From positions 1,466,084 to 1,530,083 of the forward strand of contig JAJHZJ010000579.1 in the NCBI GenBank assembly GCA_023548195.1: a stretch of DNA of 64,000 nt. The letters run 5' to 3'. Positions within the stretch are counted from its first letter, which is position 1; each line of letters begins with the position of its first letter. The DNA comes from Bettongia penicillata ogilbyi (Eukaryota > Chordata > Mammalia > Diprotodontia > Potoroidae). Positions 24,214-34,915 of this stretch are shown here, in pieces. The position numbers were made by a program, and so were the translations under genes. The notes beneath the pieces are model-generated. The model was not told the origin of the DNA, did no database searches, and was given only the letters and a program-made list of their open reading frames with translations.

Positions 24214-25499
24214 TCAACTCTTAAGTGATGCCCAGAATTGAATACTATGCTCTCAACATATTTGCTCATTGTTTTCTAGCAATTGAACTAGATCCAAGCA
24301 ATTGAACTGGCATTGCTTTCATTTCAGATACTATACCTCCATGAAGAAAAACTGAATTTGTGGTTCTTGTTTGGTTTTGCTTCCATATCACACAGTGTTT
24401 CAGGGTCTGTTGACCCATAACCAGAAGGTTACCTCAATGATGTGGGATCCTGCCTAGTATATCATATTGGTAAAAAGTGTCTACCGATGCGTGCACCAGT
24501 ACCATTTGTTCATGAAATTTTAATATGGAATTAAATGTTAGTTTTGGAATTTTTTTGGAAATACTCATTTGGAAATTTCATGGATTTACATGAGAGTCAA
24601 TCTGTTGGCAGTGAACTTCTCCATACTTAGACTGGGTTTTAGACAACAGAGATAATGTGTCACTAAAATTCAAACATCTCAACTGAAAGAAAACTGCCTC
24701 CTTTCAATCATTCCATTTTGAAATATTTCTATCTCTGATTCTTTCCTGTCATTTGGTCCAACTATGTCTCTCATAAATGTCCTTCTTTTGCTACTACTTC
24801 ACACCTCTAGGATTGAACAGAATACATCTAAATAACTTTAGATACATAATTAAGATAACTCCAAAACCCTAGGGAGTTACTCAGTACTTACATCATAGTA
24901 GATTTCATCACAAAGCCTGGATCCTTCAAACCCTTCATTCATTCCTCCAAACATCTCAGCATCACCACCATTCTCTCCTCTTTCCCTCATCTCTATTCAT
25001 CACTAAAACTAATCCTAGCAAACCTTATCTCAGTCTCAAGACATCACAGCATTTGAGAGTTGGAAGAGACCTTAATAGCCATCTGGTCCAACCCATACAC
25101 AAAAGGAATGATGACTATAACTTACCCAACCCAAACTCCATTTATTCTTAGATAACACCTTCTTAACCAGATGTTCACTTCCCTGATTTATTTTTCTCTT
25201 ATGCATCCCATGTCTTCAACTGGCAAAAATGAAGCACTATCTTTGTCATTATGTTATATGCAATATCCTAGAATTTATAATTGCTGTCAATACTTTTTAG
25301 CTTCCCTCTGAAAATGTCACTTGTGCCCACATACAACAGAAGTGGGCAGTTGTAATCTATTTTGATAATTCTTGAGATGTTCCGTTACACATAAATACAT
25401 GCCTTAAGAAGACAGACATCTCTATTTTCCCCAAGATAAGAATACCTGCCTTCTTTTCTTACCTCCACCAAGACCTTAGTCCAACAATCATTCTCAATT
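24214..25499. other. No gene; small CR1/MIR3-like piece
   Basis: At 25050-25110 'gagagttggaagagacctta' and 'ccatctggtccaaccc' match the motif shared by MIR3 and CR1/L3 3' ends in antisense. The rest is unassigned. Confidence 0.4.
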
Positions 25500-25528
25500 T
25501 TCTCTGTCTCTGTCTCTCTCTCTCTCTG

Positions 25529-25583
<55 letters not shown>

Positions 25584-25607
25584 CTCCCTCTCTCTCTCTC
25601 TCTCTCT

Positions 25608-25698
<91 letters not shown>

Positions 25699-25699
25699 A

Positions 25700-25730
<31 letters not shown>

Positions 25731-25745
25731 TCTCCCTCTCCCTCC
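25500..25745. repeat. Long (TC)n(AC)n microsatellite
   Basis: An interrupted TC run from about 25505 to 25695 (with CA-T and CCTC breaks), then about 14 AC units, then TCTCCC-type sequence. The RERERE frames on the opposite strand are translation artefacts of the repeat. Confidence 0.95.
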
Positions 25746-27144
25746 CTCTCTACCTCTCTTGGATTTTTGCAGAGGGCCACTGCTTTGGAACCAGTGAAGA
25801 CAGCAGCCACAACCCAGGTAAGGTAAATTCACAAAATTAGTGGGGTATGGGTAAGGAAAGGGCAGCTATGCATAATTGGCAGAAATAAAGAATACACACA
25901 CCTAGAAAACACTGAGTGTAATAAATTGAAAAAACTGCCAAACTTAAACCACTGTTGTCTAGTCAGCCTTTGAGCACTAAATTAGACAATGCCTGTAACA
26001 GTCCCATCTGGCCCACGCTGTGCTGCTTCTTCACATTTTGGAACGGACACCAGAAAAAGTCCTAAAGCAAAGGAAATTAATCTATTCAGTTTTGGGAATC
26101 ACTTCCCTCCCCCTCCCCAACACACTGTAACTCACAGTTTTGACCATTGGTGAAGGCAGACCACTAATCTCTTTTATCTAACCTGTTAATAACTAGAATA
26201 AGGAGGGAAAAAAAGAAGCCCACTTTCCAAGCTCACCCTACTCTTCATTCATCCACTCTGTCTCAGTGCCCTAATATTTTTGTTGACCAGAGCTTAGAAA
26301 AGCTCCAAGATCAGCTGTTCCATTATCAAGGAAGGCAGTAGACTTAGCCTTCCTCATAGAAAAACCCTGAGGGACTGGATTGCATCTCAAACCCCTCCCT
26401 TGGACTACTGCAAAGCACCGTATCCTACACGGAAAAGTCACTCAATAAATGTTTGCCCATTATTATGGTGAGTTGATATGGTTTTGATCAAAGAAACAAT
26501 CTGTCTCCCCTGCTGTAATCTGTCCTAGGGTCCCTACCTTAAAACAAGAACCTGCAGAGGCACAGACTCAAAGCTCTAATTAGAAGCTTGAAGCCAATTT
26601 AGCCTCTCTATTCTTGGTACTCCCCATGCACTACAGCTGGCAAGGTCCCAATTAGCTCTTCTAATTCCTATGAATCAGAGCCACCTTATGTCTAGGTGAA
26701 AATCCCTTTCCCCTGCTACCTCTCCTGTACACTTTCATCTATATGCAGTTCAGCTTTAGTTCCCTTGAATTCTTATCTTCCCTTTTCTTCCTTTCTATTA
26801 TGTTCTCTGGAATATTTCTTTGTTATTAACAAATCCCCCCCTTGTCCTAAGTCTCTTCACATTCATTCTGTCTTTATTTTCTCCTGAAAATCCATCTTCT
26901 GGCATTCACTTTGAGGCTAAATGCGCCTTTCTTCACACTCCTGACTCATGGAGTCAAGGGGAGGAGCTGGCATAGTACTTGCCACTTCCAGACCCTCCCG
27001 CCACCTTAGTAATACCTTCCTTCCTTTAACGTTCACTCTCCTCCATCCTGATCCTTTCTGCTGTTGTCCATGGATTATAGGTCATTTCCCCTTCTCAATA
27101 AGAACCATGCCTAGCTGAAGTCGTCTGTATTCCAACTCCTACCC
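25746..27144. other. No recognised gene
   Basis: A short L2-like end (cactcaataaatgtttgccc) is visible near 26430-26460. The rest is mixed-composition sequence without identified repeats or exons. Confidence 0.4.
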
Positions 27145-27240
27145 TTTTCTAATAAAGTAATCAACATTCAATAAGCATTTATTATGTATCTGGCACTGAA
27201 GATACAAGTACAAATTTCAAAGAGCTTACATTCTAGCCAT
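27145..27240 (-). mobile_element. L2 LINE 3'-end fragment
   Basis: Antisense L2 terminus: 'tcaataagcatttattatg', 'tctggcactgaagatacaag' and 'caaagagcttacattctag'. Confidence 0.7.
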
Positions 27241-27244
27241 AATT

Positions 27245-27480
27245 CAACCTATGCATACGTACACACATATATCATCTATCCATATATATGCACAGTCATG
27301 CAGGGATGTATGAACATATGTATGTTATTTATACATATGTAATGTATATACATATATCATTGTGTATATACATAAATGTTCATATACATGGATGTATGCA
27401 CTCATATAAGTACATATTAATGTGTGTTGTATATATACAAGTATATATGAATATTTATTTATATATGAATATCTAGATTC
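27245..27480. repeat. Degenerate TA/TG/CA-rich low-complexity repeat
   Basis: Imperfect ATACATATG-, GTATATA- and CATATA-type units over about 235 bp. Frames here (MYVIYTYV, IHISLCIYI) reflect composition only. Confidence 0.85.
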
Positions 27481-28186
27481 ATAGCAATATAGCAATACAG
27501 TCTCAAAGTCTTTTGAGCTAAAGTTACCAGACAATGTACTCACTTCTTCAAAAACTGAAAAAAATCTGCCCTTTTCCCATTATCTCTGTCCTTTGAAATT
27601 CAGTTCAGTGAATGCCTACGGATACTTCTTTAAATGGTGGATTTATCTCCAGAATTTCCATTTAAGTAAGTATTCTCTGCAGCCATGTTCACTTAAAATC
27701 TGTCTCAGCATACACTTTGCCTCTGAGAAGGTGCCTTCCCCACCCACCCCAACCTACCCCCCACTCACTCCCATCTCCACTCCCTGTGTAAAACCAGTCC
27801 TTAGCCCACTGTCTCCCACATAGCAAGTGCTCATCTCTCTGTTTCTGTCCAGTAACAGATACTCCAATATTTTTTACCTGCTTCTTTTACCTAAAAGTGT
27901 CCTGTATCCTGAACTTTGCCTCAAACATAAAGAGGCAGGGGGTTAGCTAGAGATAAGCATTAAATGTTCATTGGGGCTAGAGAGGGGAATCTTATTAAAC
28001 GTTAGAAAATTTCCTACCTGGGGGGGCTCTGATCTACTAGGATTGTACTCTTAATTTTCTGTTTGAGATACATACCATAAAGCAACATAGCAGGGAATCA
28101 TGGGAAACTGCTTAAACATTTTCTTTAAAAAGTTAAATCTCCCGATATAAAGGGAAGAGAGAAGATTGGAAAATACCTGCTGGAAG
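27481..28186. other. No recognised feature
   Basis: Contains a pyrimidine-rich stretch at about 27735-27790 and no identifiable repeat or exon. Confidence 0.4.
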
Positions 28187-28254
28187 TATGTGTGTGTGTG
28201 TGTGTGTGTGTGCATGTGTATGTGTGTATGTGTGTGTGTATATGTGTGTGTGAA
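28187..28254. repeat. (TG)n microsatellite
   Basis: TG run with a few TATG and CATG interruptions. Confidence 0.95.
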
Positions 28255-28614
28255 AGAGAGAAGATCCTGCATATATGTATGCATGTGTGCATGTGTGTAC
28301 ATATAGGATCAATAATACATGCTCTTTGAAACGATAAGTACGAGTACCTTGGTAACTTGAGCTCCAACTTTCTACTTGGCGATACCTCTGTAGTCTGTCA
28401 GTAGCCCTCCTGAATCTTTCCGTTATCTACTACAGCTCAGCCTTCCTTTTCCTTTCTCATTTTGGTCTGTCCATTCAGTTTCTCTTTCAGTCTATAGCCT
28501 CTGTATTTCTAATTCTTTCCAATTCAGCTCATTAAATCCTGGGCATGGCTAAGGAAACTGAATTCCATTGCTGCTGCTCCGTTCTTGAGGTCCCCACTCT
28601 TTCTGATTTCTCTC

Positions 28615-28754
<140 letters not shown>

Positions 28755-29024
28755 CTCTTTAAGATCTTTAGGAAATGCTCATGTCTACCATGGTATTTCC
28801 AAATAGCTCTTACTGCTAAAGTGGAATTCTTTTTCTTCTGAAAAATAAATTGCAGAATGTCAGTTCTCTAACCCCTAGAATGCAGACAAAATAAATACAA
28901 AATTAGTTTGAGGGAGCATTAGCTTCTTGAGTCAGTCAGCCCTTGGGCTGAGCCTGGAAGAGAAGTAAAAAAGGAAAAAGACATAGGAGAGAAGAGAAAA
29001 CACTTCAGACATAGTCGATAACCT

Positions 29025-29250
29025 GTACAGAGGTGGGCAAAGGAGTGTTTTATATAAGGAACAGTAGTGGCGCTATTTTGGCTGGAATGCAGAGTGCAAA
29101 ATACGAAATCAGCCTGGAAAGACTAGAACCAGATTATGAAGAGTGTTAAATGCTAACAGCTGATTATGTCATCTATCCTAATGACAATGAGGAGCAACTG
29201 AAGTTTTCCTAGCAGAGGAACTAAGGTCATTTTAAATAGGAAGCTATCAA
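29025..29250 (-). mobile_element. L2 LINE fragment
   Basis: Antisense L2 wording (ccagattatgaagagtgttaaatgc, ctaatgacaatgaggagcaactgaag) from the RT C-terminal region. Diverged. Confidence 0.6.
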
Positions 29251-29294
29251 AAAGCCTTCACTCTCTAGCTTACAGGATATAGGATGAGAGTGGT

Positions 29295-29480
29295 GTCTGC
29301 CCCTGATGAGTACAAGTGACTTGGCCATCATGAACCAAATCCTCAGAAATGTTGGAAAAGATGGCAGATGTGATTGCTGAGACATTATCAGTGATATTTA
29401 AAAGATTGTGGAGAATAGGAGAAGCGCCACAACAGTGGAAAAAGGCATATGTGCCCATTTAGAAAGGTTCTATAAAGACT
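29295..29480 (+). mobile_element. CR1/L3 LINE, piece 1 of a split copy (RT N-terminal part)
   Basis: In sense, 29355-29460 encodes a segment of the form MADVIAETLSVIFKRLWRIG followed by EAPQQWKKAYVP. This is the CR1 motif for the beginning of the RT domain (IA-PLS-IFERSWRTGEVPxDWKxAxVxPI). It ends in a stop and is interrupted at about 29490. Confidence 0.8.
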
Positions 29481-29496
29481 GAGGTGCTATTTAAAC

Positions 29497-29745
29497 TGTG
29501 TGGGTCATGATGCCATACAGGGTCTTGAAAAATTTGGCAACAATAAAAGGTTCCTGAATGTGCAACGACCAAAGTTTAATTCAAAATCAAACGCATAATA
29601 AATCTGAGTGTTTCTGGCAATGCTTGGCAGTGCTTGGCAGTGCTTGGCCATGTTTCATTGGGCAACTTCACTGCAAACTTTGCTTCTGAACACAAAGGCC
29701 CTCAGGCCACACAACATCAACAAATGCTGCCCAAATAAAAAAAAA
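29497..29745 (+). mobile_element. hAT-like DNA transposon fragment in the CR1 copy
   Basis: Starts 'actgtgtgggtcatgatgcc' and 'gggtcttgaaaaatttggc'. These are reminiscent of the hAT (Charlie-type) non-autonomous termini that carry ggttgcgaccc and a 'gaaaaatttgg' motif. It contains a short TGCTTGGCAG tandem at about 29618-29648. CR1 sequence continues on either side, so it is an insertion. The family is uncertain. Confidence 0.45.
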
Positions 29746-29754
29746 AAGGGATTG

Positions 29755-30010
29755 TGAATAGAAAAGTTTTAGGAAGTCCTGCATAAACCACAGGGCAGTA
29801 AACTTCCTTTGGACTCCTAGGAAAATTCTATAATATATCCCTAAGGCTATGGCTAGTGAAACTTCCCTTAAAGAAAGGACAGTAGAGACTGCTAAGTTAG
29901 CATAACTTCATCAGGAACAGGGCATTCCAAACTCACCTTATTTCTTTTCTTTTTCCAAACTGGCAGATTAGAGGAATTTCCCCTTAACTTTAGCAAAGCA
30001 TTTAGTAATA
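29755..30010 (+). mobile_element. CR1/L3 LINE, piece 2 of the split copy
   Basis: Sense wording continues the RT after piece 1: 'gggcagtaaacttcctttgg' (PVNL-type motif), 'aaaattctataatatatccctaagg', 'cttcatcaggaacagggcattcc' and 'actttagcaaagcattta' (DFSKAF motif). Confidence 0.75.
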
Positions 30011-30139
30011 AATGCCAACGTAAAGCCAATTACAGGCAGCACACCTGATCACTGCTGCTGTGAATAATTTCAAGGGTCTAATAGTATAATGAACTCTCTA
30101 TTTTTTCAGCAGCAAAGGAAGCATTTTTCAATAAAGTAA

Positions 30140-30950
30140 AGCATGACATTCATAGTAACATCCTTAAGTAAAACACATCATTCAATTAGTATACATCTCA
30201 TAACAACAGCAATGTTCTTAAGTAAAACATATCATTCAATCAATATCAAGTGTCCAAATAAAGTCTCCTTTCAAAGTACCACACCATCCACCCCTAGGTC
30301 ACTGTAAGAAGAATCTTCTTAATCAATATCAAGTGTCCAAATAAAGTCCTCAATGGCTCTTCCTTTGTGGGCTGACCACTCTCAACTCTCACCTAGATTC
30401 ACATGTAAACAGCTCTCTGCTCCTGTTCCATGTCTCAGTTCATAGGAGCTGCTCCACTCCATAGATTCTGTCTCTGAGAAAATAAGGCTAAGCAGGGCAA
30501 CAACAATACTAACACACACCTCCGGCATCATTATCTCAATTCACTCATAAAGACCAACAGACAGGACTTCTGTCTGAGAAATCAACATCCAGGACTTCTT
30601 CCTGGCTACCAGAGGTCTTTCTCTTGGCTCTCGGAAGTCTCCTCTCAGCTAGCTCTCTTCTCAATGCCAGCTCATCCCTTCAATGCTGGCTCTGTTCGTG
30701 TCTGCTTCTCTCAGCTCAGGGTCACTTTATATACACTTCTAGTCATCGCCTGATTGGTCAGAGCCCACTTGCCCATGTCTGAATGGTTAAAACTTTCCCT
30801 AAAATATATATACATACTATTTCTAGTTAAAGACTCTTGATTTCTAGTTAAAGACTCTTGATTAATCAAAGGCAAGATTCAATCAGAGGCACTTGATTGA
30901 CTAAAACAAAAACAACAGAAGATCCTACTTTTCTTGCCATTACAATGATG
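30140..30950 (-). mobile_element. Possible LTR with promoter-like signals, inserted in CR1
   Basis: The block separates CR1/L3 pieces, so it arrived later. On the minus strand a CCAAT box (30753-30757) lies about 20 bp upstream of TATATAAAG (30725-30733), followed by GA-rich leader-like sequence. No polyadenylation signal was found on that strand. The plus-strand left side has two internal direct repeats (cttaagtaaaac-ca/tatcattcaat near 30163 and 30213; atcaatatcaagtgtccaaa near 30239 and 30323). No retroviral genes are present. The LTR identity is inferred. Confidence 0.45.
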
Positions 30951-30959
30951 CATCTCATC

Positions 30960-31141
30960 AAACATATCTTACTAGAAAAGTAAGAAGGATGTAGACTGAA
31001 TCATAATCCAGTACCATGGATGCAGAGAACCAGTGGAATGGTCAAAATCAAAGAGTGAGCATCAGTCATTCAATAGTACCTTGGTAGGAGACCTCTAGAG
31101 ACCAGGGAATGACCTTGTGCTAGTGAATATTTGTACACAGA
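30960..31141 (+). mobile_element. CR1/L3 LINE, piece 3 of the split copy
   Basis: Follows the RT in sense (catctcatcaaacatatctt, 'tggtaggagacctctagag'), up to the SINE at 31142. It joins the sequence after the SINE without loss of the CR1 order. Confidence 0.65.
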
Positions 31142-31451
31142 TGGGGCAGCTAGGTGATGCAGTGGATAGAGCACCAGTGTAAGAGTCAGGAGGACCTGAG
31201 TGTCAATGTCACCTCAGACACTTGACTCACTAGGTGTGTGATCTTGGCCAAGTCACTTAACCCCAATTCCCTCATCCTGGGTCATCTCCAGTCATCCTGA
31301 TGAATACCTGGTCACTGGATTCAGATTTCACTGGAGAAGAAGTAAGGCTGGTGACCTCACAGCCTCCTCCGTTCAAAACAAAGTCAAGTGCAAGTCAGGT
31401 CATTATTTCTCTGATGGCATGGTCTTCTTCAGCAACAAAGGATGAACACAC
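31142..31451 (+). mobile_element. Marsupial SINE with RTE-like GAAGGATGAACACA tail
   Basis: Head 'ggggcagctaggtgatgcag', B-box region, 'tcatcctgggtcatctccag', 'aaagtcaagtgcaagtcagg', 'ttctctgatggcatggtctt' and the terminus 'caacaaaggatgaacacaca'. This terminus resembles the 3' end of the RTE-like LINE at 56100-59375. It interrupts CR1/L3. Confidence 0.9.
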
Positions 31452-31590
31452 ATACGGTCTTAGATAAAGGTATATTTGACAAGTTCATCAAATTTGCAGG
31501 TGACACAAAGCTGGGATAGTTATATCATGATAGTAGAGTCAGAATCTAGAAAGACTGCAGCAAGCTAGAGTGTTGAGCTGAATCTTATGA
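31452..31590 (+). mobile_element. CR1/L3 LINE, piece 4 of the split copy
   Basis: Sense wording 'catcaaatttgcaggtgacacaaagctggg' encodes the CR1 RT catalytic segment (IKFAGDTKLG in place of IKFADDTKLG; one aspartate of the ADD box is glycine here). It is cut at 'cttatgagat' by an antisense L2 insertion. Confidence 0.8.
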
Positions 31591-32391
31591 GATCAATCAA
31601 CATTTATTAAGCACCTACTGTATACCAGGCACTTTGCTGAGCACTGGGAATGCAAAAAAAAAATGGAAAAGACAGTGCTTACTCTGAGGTAGCTTACAAT
31701 CTAATGGAAGAAACATGTAAACAAATACAAACAAGTTATCTACAAGATCAATAGGAAATAATTATGAGGGAAGGCACTAGAATTAATAGGGGTTGAAAAA
31801 GGCATGTGGTAAAAAATGGGATTTTAGTTGGGACTTAAAAGAAGCTTGGGAAGTCAATAGGTGGAGTTGAGGAGGGAGAGCATTGCAGGCATGGGGGACA
31901 GCTAGAGAAAATGTCTAGAGTAAAAAAATGGAAAATCTTGTTTGTCAAACAGCTAGGAAGCCAGGGTCATTGGATCAAAGAGCACATGATGAAAAATAAG
32001 GCATAAGAAAACTTGAAAAGTAGGAGAGGGATAGGTTATGAAGACTTTTGAACTCCAAACAGAGCATTTTGTATGTGATCTTAGAGTCAAAAGGGAGCCA
32101 CTGAAGTTTATTGAGTGGGGTGGGGAGAGGGATGGCAGAGCTGACATGATGAGACCTGCACTTTAGGAAAATCACTTTGGTGGCTGAAAGGAGGATGGAT
32201 ACATATGGGGATAAACTTGAGGCAGGCAGCCTTATCAGTAGTCTTTTGCAATAATCAAAGTGGGAGGTGATCATGGTCTCTGCTAGAGGGGGTGACAAGT
32301 GTCAGAGGAAGGAAGGAACATATTGAAAAATATTGCAAAGGTAAAATGGACAGACCCTGGTAACAGAAGGGATATGGGGATGAGAAATAGT
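31591..32391 (-). mobile_element. L2 LINE, 5'-truncated, inserted in CR1/L3
   Basis: The minus strand carries an L2 end-to-RT fragment. The 3' terminus 'gcttaataaatgttgattg' lies at 31591. The open piece 31975-32298 shows SHFDYCKRLLIRLPASSL and CLEFKSLHNLSLSYFSSFL, which match the L2 RT motifs DYCNSLLxGLP and YKALHGLAPxYLxxL. CR1/L3 reading order is intact on both sides, so this L2 integrated into an existing CR1/L3. Confidence 0.8.
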
Positions 32392-32850
32392 GAGAAATTA
32401 AAAATAAAGTTTAGCAGGGATAAATGTAAAGGAACATATATGGGTCTAAAGAATTCTCTTCAAAAGTGCAAGGTGGCAGATATCCAAAAAGGATCTGAGT
32501 GTTTAGAAGCTCTATATGAGTTAGCAGTATGATTTGTAGACACAAAAGCCTTGGGTTACATTAAGAGAGGAATAGCTTCCAGGAAGGAGGAAGTAATTAA
32601 TCAGTTATGTTCTATCCTGGTTAGACCACAATTCCAGTACTGTCTTCAGTTCTGGGTACCACGGTTTAGGAAGGAAATTGATAAGCTAAGGACTGTTCAG
32701 AGGAGGGCTACTAGAATGGCAAAGAGACTTGAGTTCAAGTCATACAAGATTTGGTTGAAAGAACTGAGGCTGTTTAGCCTGAGAAAGAGAAAATTCAGGG
32801 CCACAAAATAGCTGTGGTCAAGCACTCAAAGGACTGTCTATTTCTCTTTA
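32392..32850 (+). mobile_element. CR1/L3 LINE, piece 5 of the split copy (C-terminus)
   Basis: The open pieces at 32299-32532 and 32551-32811 carry the C-terminal CR1 segment: GYIKRGIASRKEEVINQL, LVRPQFQYCLQFWVPRF, IDKLRTVQRRATRMAKRLE and LKELRLFSLRKRK. This region is unusually well preserved for an element otherwise full of stops. Confidence 0.85.
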
Positions 32851-33107
32851 GAGGGTGCATTCAGGAGCAATGCGTGGTGGGTATAAAAGGCAAATTGAAG
32901 CTTGTAGTCCGGATATCTTCATCAGTACTTCAAACCAAGCAATGTTCACATGGACTATTTGTACCCGACCTGTGGTAAAGTCAACCTTCCAAGCCTGTAT
33001 GGGTCTGATCAGCCGCAGCAGATACACTGTTGCTTGATTCTGCTAGAACGACGTTTTTATGTTATTTTGGTCCTCGTCAAACATGAAGGATAATGAACAT
33101 AGAGGGA
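32850..33107 (+). mobile_element. RTE-like LINE 3' terminus
   Basis: Matches the end of the element at 56100-59375: 'gggtctgatcagccgcagc-gatacactg' here against 'ggtttgatcagccacagtcggacacactg' there. A terminal 'ttttggtcctcgtcaaacatgaaggat' then corresponds to 'tttgatcctcttcaaagacgaaggac'. It is followed at once by a purine microsatellite. RTE elements commonly end in short tandem repeats instead of poly-A. Confidence 0.75.
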
Positions 33108-33465
33108 GTGAAAGAGAAACAGAGGACAGAAGGAGGGAGAAAGAGAAACAGACAGAGAGACAGAGACAGAGACATAGAAACAGAGAAACCGAGACCGAGA
33201 GACAGAGAGACATAGAGAGAGACAGAGAAACAGAAAGTCAGAGAGACAGAGAGAGACAGAGAGAAAGAAACAGAGAGAGAGAGAGAGATGGAGATAGAGA
33301 GACAGACAGAGACAGAGAAACAGAGAGAGAGATACAGAGAGACAGAGAGAGACAGAGAAACAGAAAGAGAGTCAGAGAGACAGAGACAGAGAGAGAGAGA
33401 CAGAGAGATGGAGATAGAGAGACAGACAGAGACAGAGAAACAGAGACAGAGAGAAGTGGGGAGAG
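33108..33465. repeat. (GAGACA)n-type purine microsatellite
   Basis: About 360 bp of imperfect GACAGA, GAGACA and GAGA units, with AAACAGA variants. The ETERQRDR frames on the plus strand and SLSLCLSV frames on the minus strand are artefacts of it. It directly follows an RTE 3' end. Confidence 0.95.
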
Positions 33466-33469
33466 AGAA

Positions 33470-33870
33470 AATCATTCCTCTCAAATCTTCAGTGGTTTAC
33501 TATTGCCTAGTGAGTAAAGTTCACATTCTGCCGCCAGGAATTCCAGGCCCTCCAAATCTGATGCCATCCTTTCTTTTAGGACTGTCTCATATTCATCTTC
33601 TCTTCTCTCTATTCCAGATAAACTAGGCTTCTTTCTGCCTCTAAACACACAATATGTTTCTTGTCTTTGTGCCTTTGTTTTCACTCTTCCAAAAATGTGA
33701 GTATTTTCCCCTCCATTTTGCTTATTGAAGTCCTTCCCATCCTTTAAATGAAGTTCAGCCTTATGGCACCTTTGACCAGAAGCCTTCTTGTTTCCCCAGG
33801 TTGTTAAAGATATTGTTGTTAAAGGTATTTTCTAATTCTTTAATGTACCTTATCATGTTCTATGTTTAGC
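33470..33870 (+). mobile_element. L2 LINE 3' part
   Basis: Sense wording: 'caaatcttcagtggtttactattgcc', 'tccaggccctccaaatctgatgcc', 'tttgtgcctttgttttcactcttcc' and 'gaagttcagccttatggcacc'. Confidence 0.75.
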
Positions 33871-33884
33871 ACTGGCATTTTATT

Positions 33885-34160
33885 CCTATAATAATAATAA
33901 TACTTAGAATTTATATAGTCCTTTAAGGTTTGCAAAGTGCTTTCTGTATATTGTTTCATTTGACCATCACAACTTTATCAAGTAAACATTTAAATAGTAA
34001 AGCATACATATAATTATTCCCATTTTACAGATAAGAAACTGAAATGAGAGTTTTAGTGACTTGTCCTGAGTCACACAGCTAATAAATGTCTGTGGCAGAA
34101 TTAAAATTCAGGTCTTCCTAACTCCAAGTCTAACCCTCTACTGCACCACCTAGCTGCCCC
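33885..34160 (-). mobile_element. Marsupial CORE-type SINE (WSINE/MIR-like)
   Basis: Antisense: 'atagtcctttaaggtttgc', 'cccattttacagataagaaactgaa', 'gtcctgagtcacacagctaa', 'attcaggtcttcctaactcc' and the head 'ctgcaccacctagctgcccc'. Confidence 0.85.
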
Positions 34161-34197
34161 CATTGTGTTGTATTGCATTGTATTGTATTGTATTGGC
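34161..34197. repeat. (TTGTA)n short tandem repeat
   Basis: Seven or so TTGTA, TTGCA and TTGTG units immediately beyond the SINE head. Confidence 0.85.
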
Positions 34198-34699
34198 TCT
34201 AAACTACAATTTTGAAAATTACTTACATGAAATGTTGCATATTCATGAAAAAGTCCTTCAATGGTGCACCTTGATCAAATGAAATTTGGCATCTGTAATG
34301 GCCTAAGACAGTGAGCCTGCACCACTGCATAGCATAGCATAGCAGAAAAAGGAACAACTTCAAACAGCAATGCTGTGTATAACATACAGGCAAAGAGCCA
34401 TTGCCAACAGGGCCAGGGGATCGCCGGCAATGCAAGTTACACAATAGCTGCAGATCATTTAATACTGCTGGCCCCTACTCCAAGCTGCCAGTGTTGATGC
34501 TGATGCTATGCTGGCAGATTCGAGTTTGCAAGGTTTGTGCTGATTTTGCAAGAGGGGCAGCTCAAGGGAGCTCATCATATAAAATTCATCAGAAAGAAGT
34601 CTGGGAACAGCCAAGGTGATCTTGGTAATTCACAAGATAATAAAATCCCAGAGTCTTGTTCCATTCAGTAGGTCAACCCCAGTCCTACATCACCAATTG
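34198..34699. other. Unassigned sequence
   Basis: Contains a CATAG tandem (catagcatagcatagc, about 34327-34342) and rather balanced composition at 34380-34560. The frame at 34401-34619 shows no domain. I cannot assign a repeat class. Confidence 0.35.
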
Positions 34700-34915
34700 C
34701 CTGATGAGTAACTCCATCTAGATGTCTGGCAATCTAAATCCAGCATACCCAAAATGGGACTCATTCTCTTCAACCATAAATCCATAAACCCTCTTCCTAA
34801 CATCTCCTTTCTGCTGAGCACATTACCTTCTCCATCTTCCTTCTATTGTACAGATTCATAACTTTGTAGTTGCTTACCTTTGTGTCTTCCCTGACATCCT
34901 ATATCCAGGACCACA
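34700..34915 (+). mobile_element. L2 LINE, piece 1 of a split copy
   Basis: Sense wording: 'ctagatgtctggcaatctaa', 'agcatacccaaaatgggact', 'cattctcttcaaccataaatcc' and 'ctttgtgtcttccctgacatcc'. This corresponds to the L2 region ahead of the YCNSLL motif. Confidence 0.7.

Noticed and set aside
25385..25832. RERERE-type open frames over 75-112 codons
   Set aside because: They are translations of the TC/AG microsatellite and have no independent coding evidence.
33059..33626. Frames of 112-152 codons rich in ETERQRDR, and the antisense serine/leucine frame
   Set aside because: Produced by the GAGACA microsatellite. The 3' part runs into L2.
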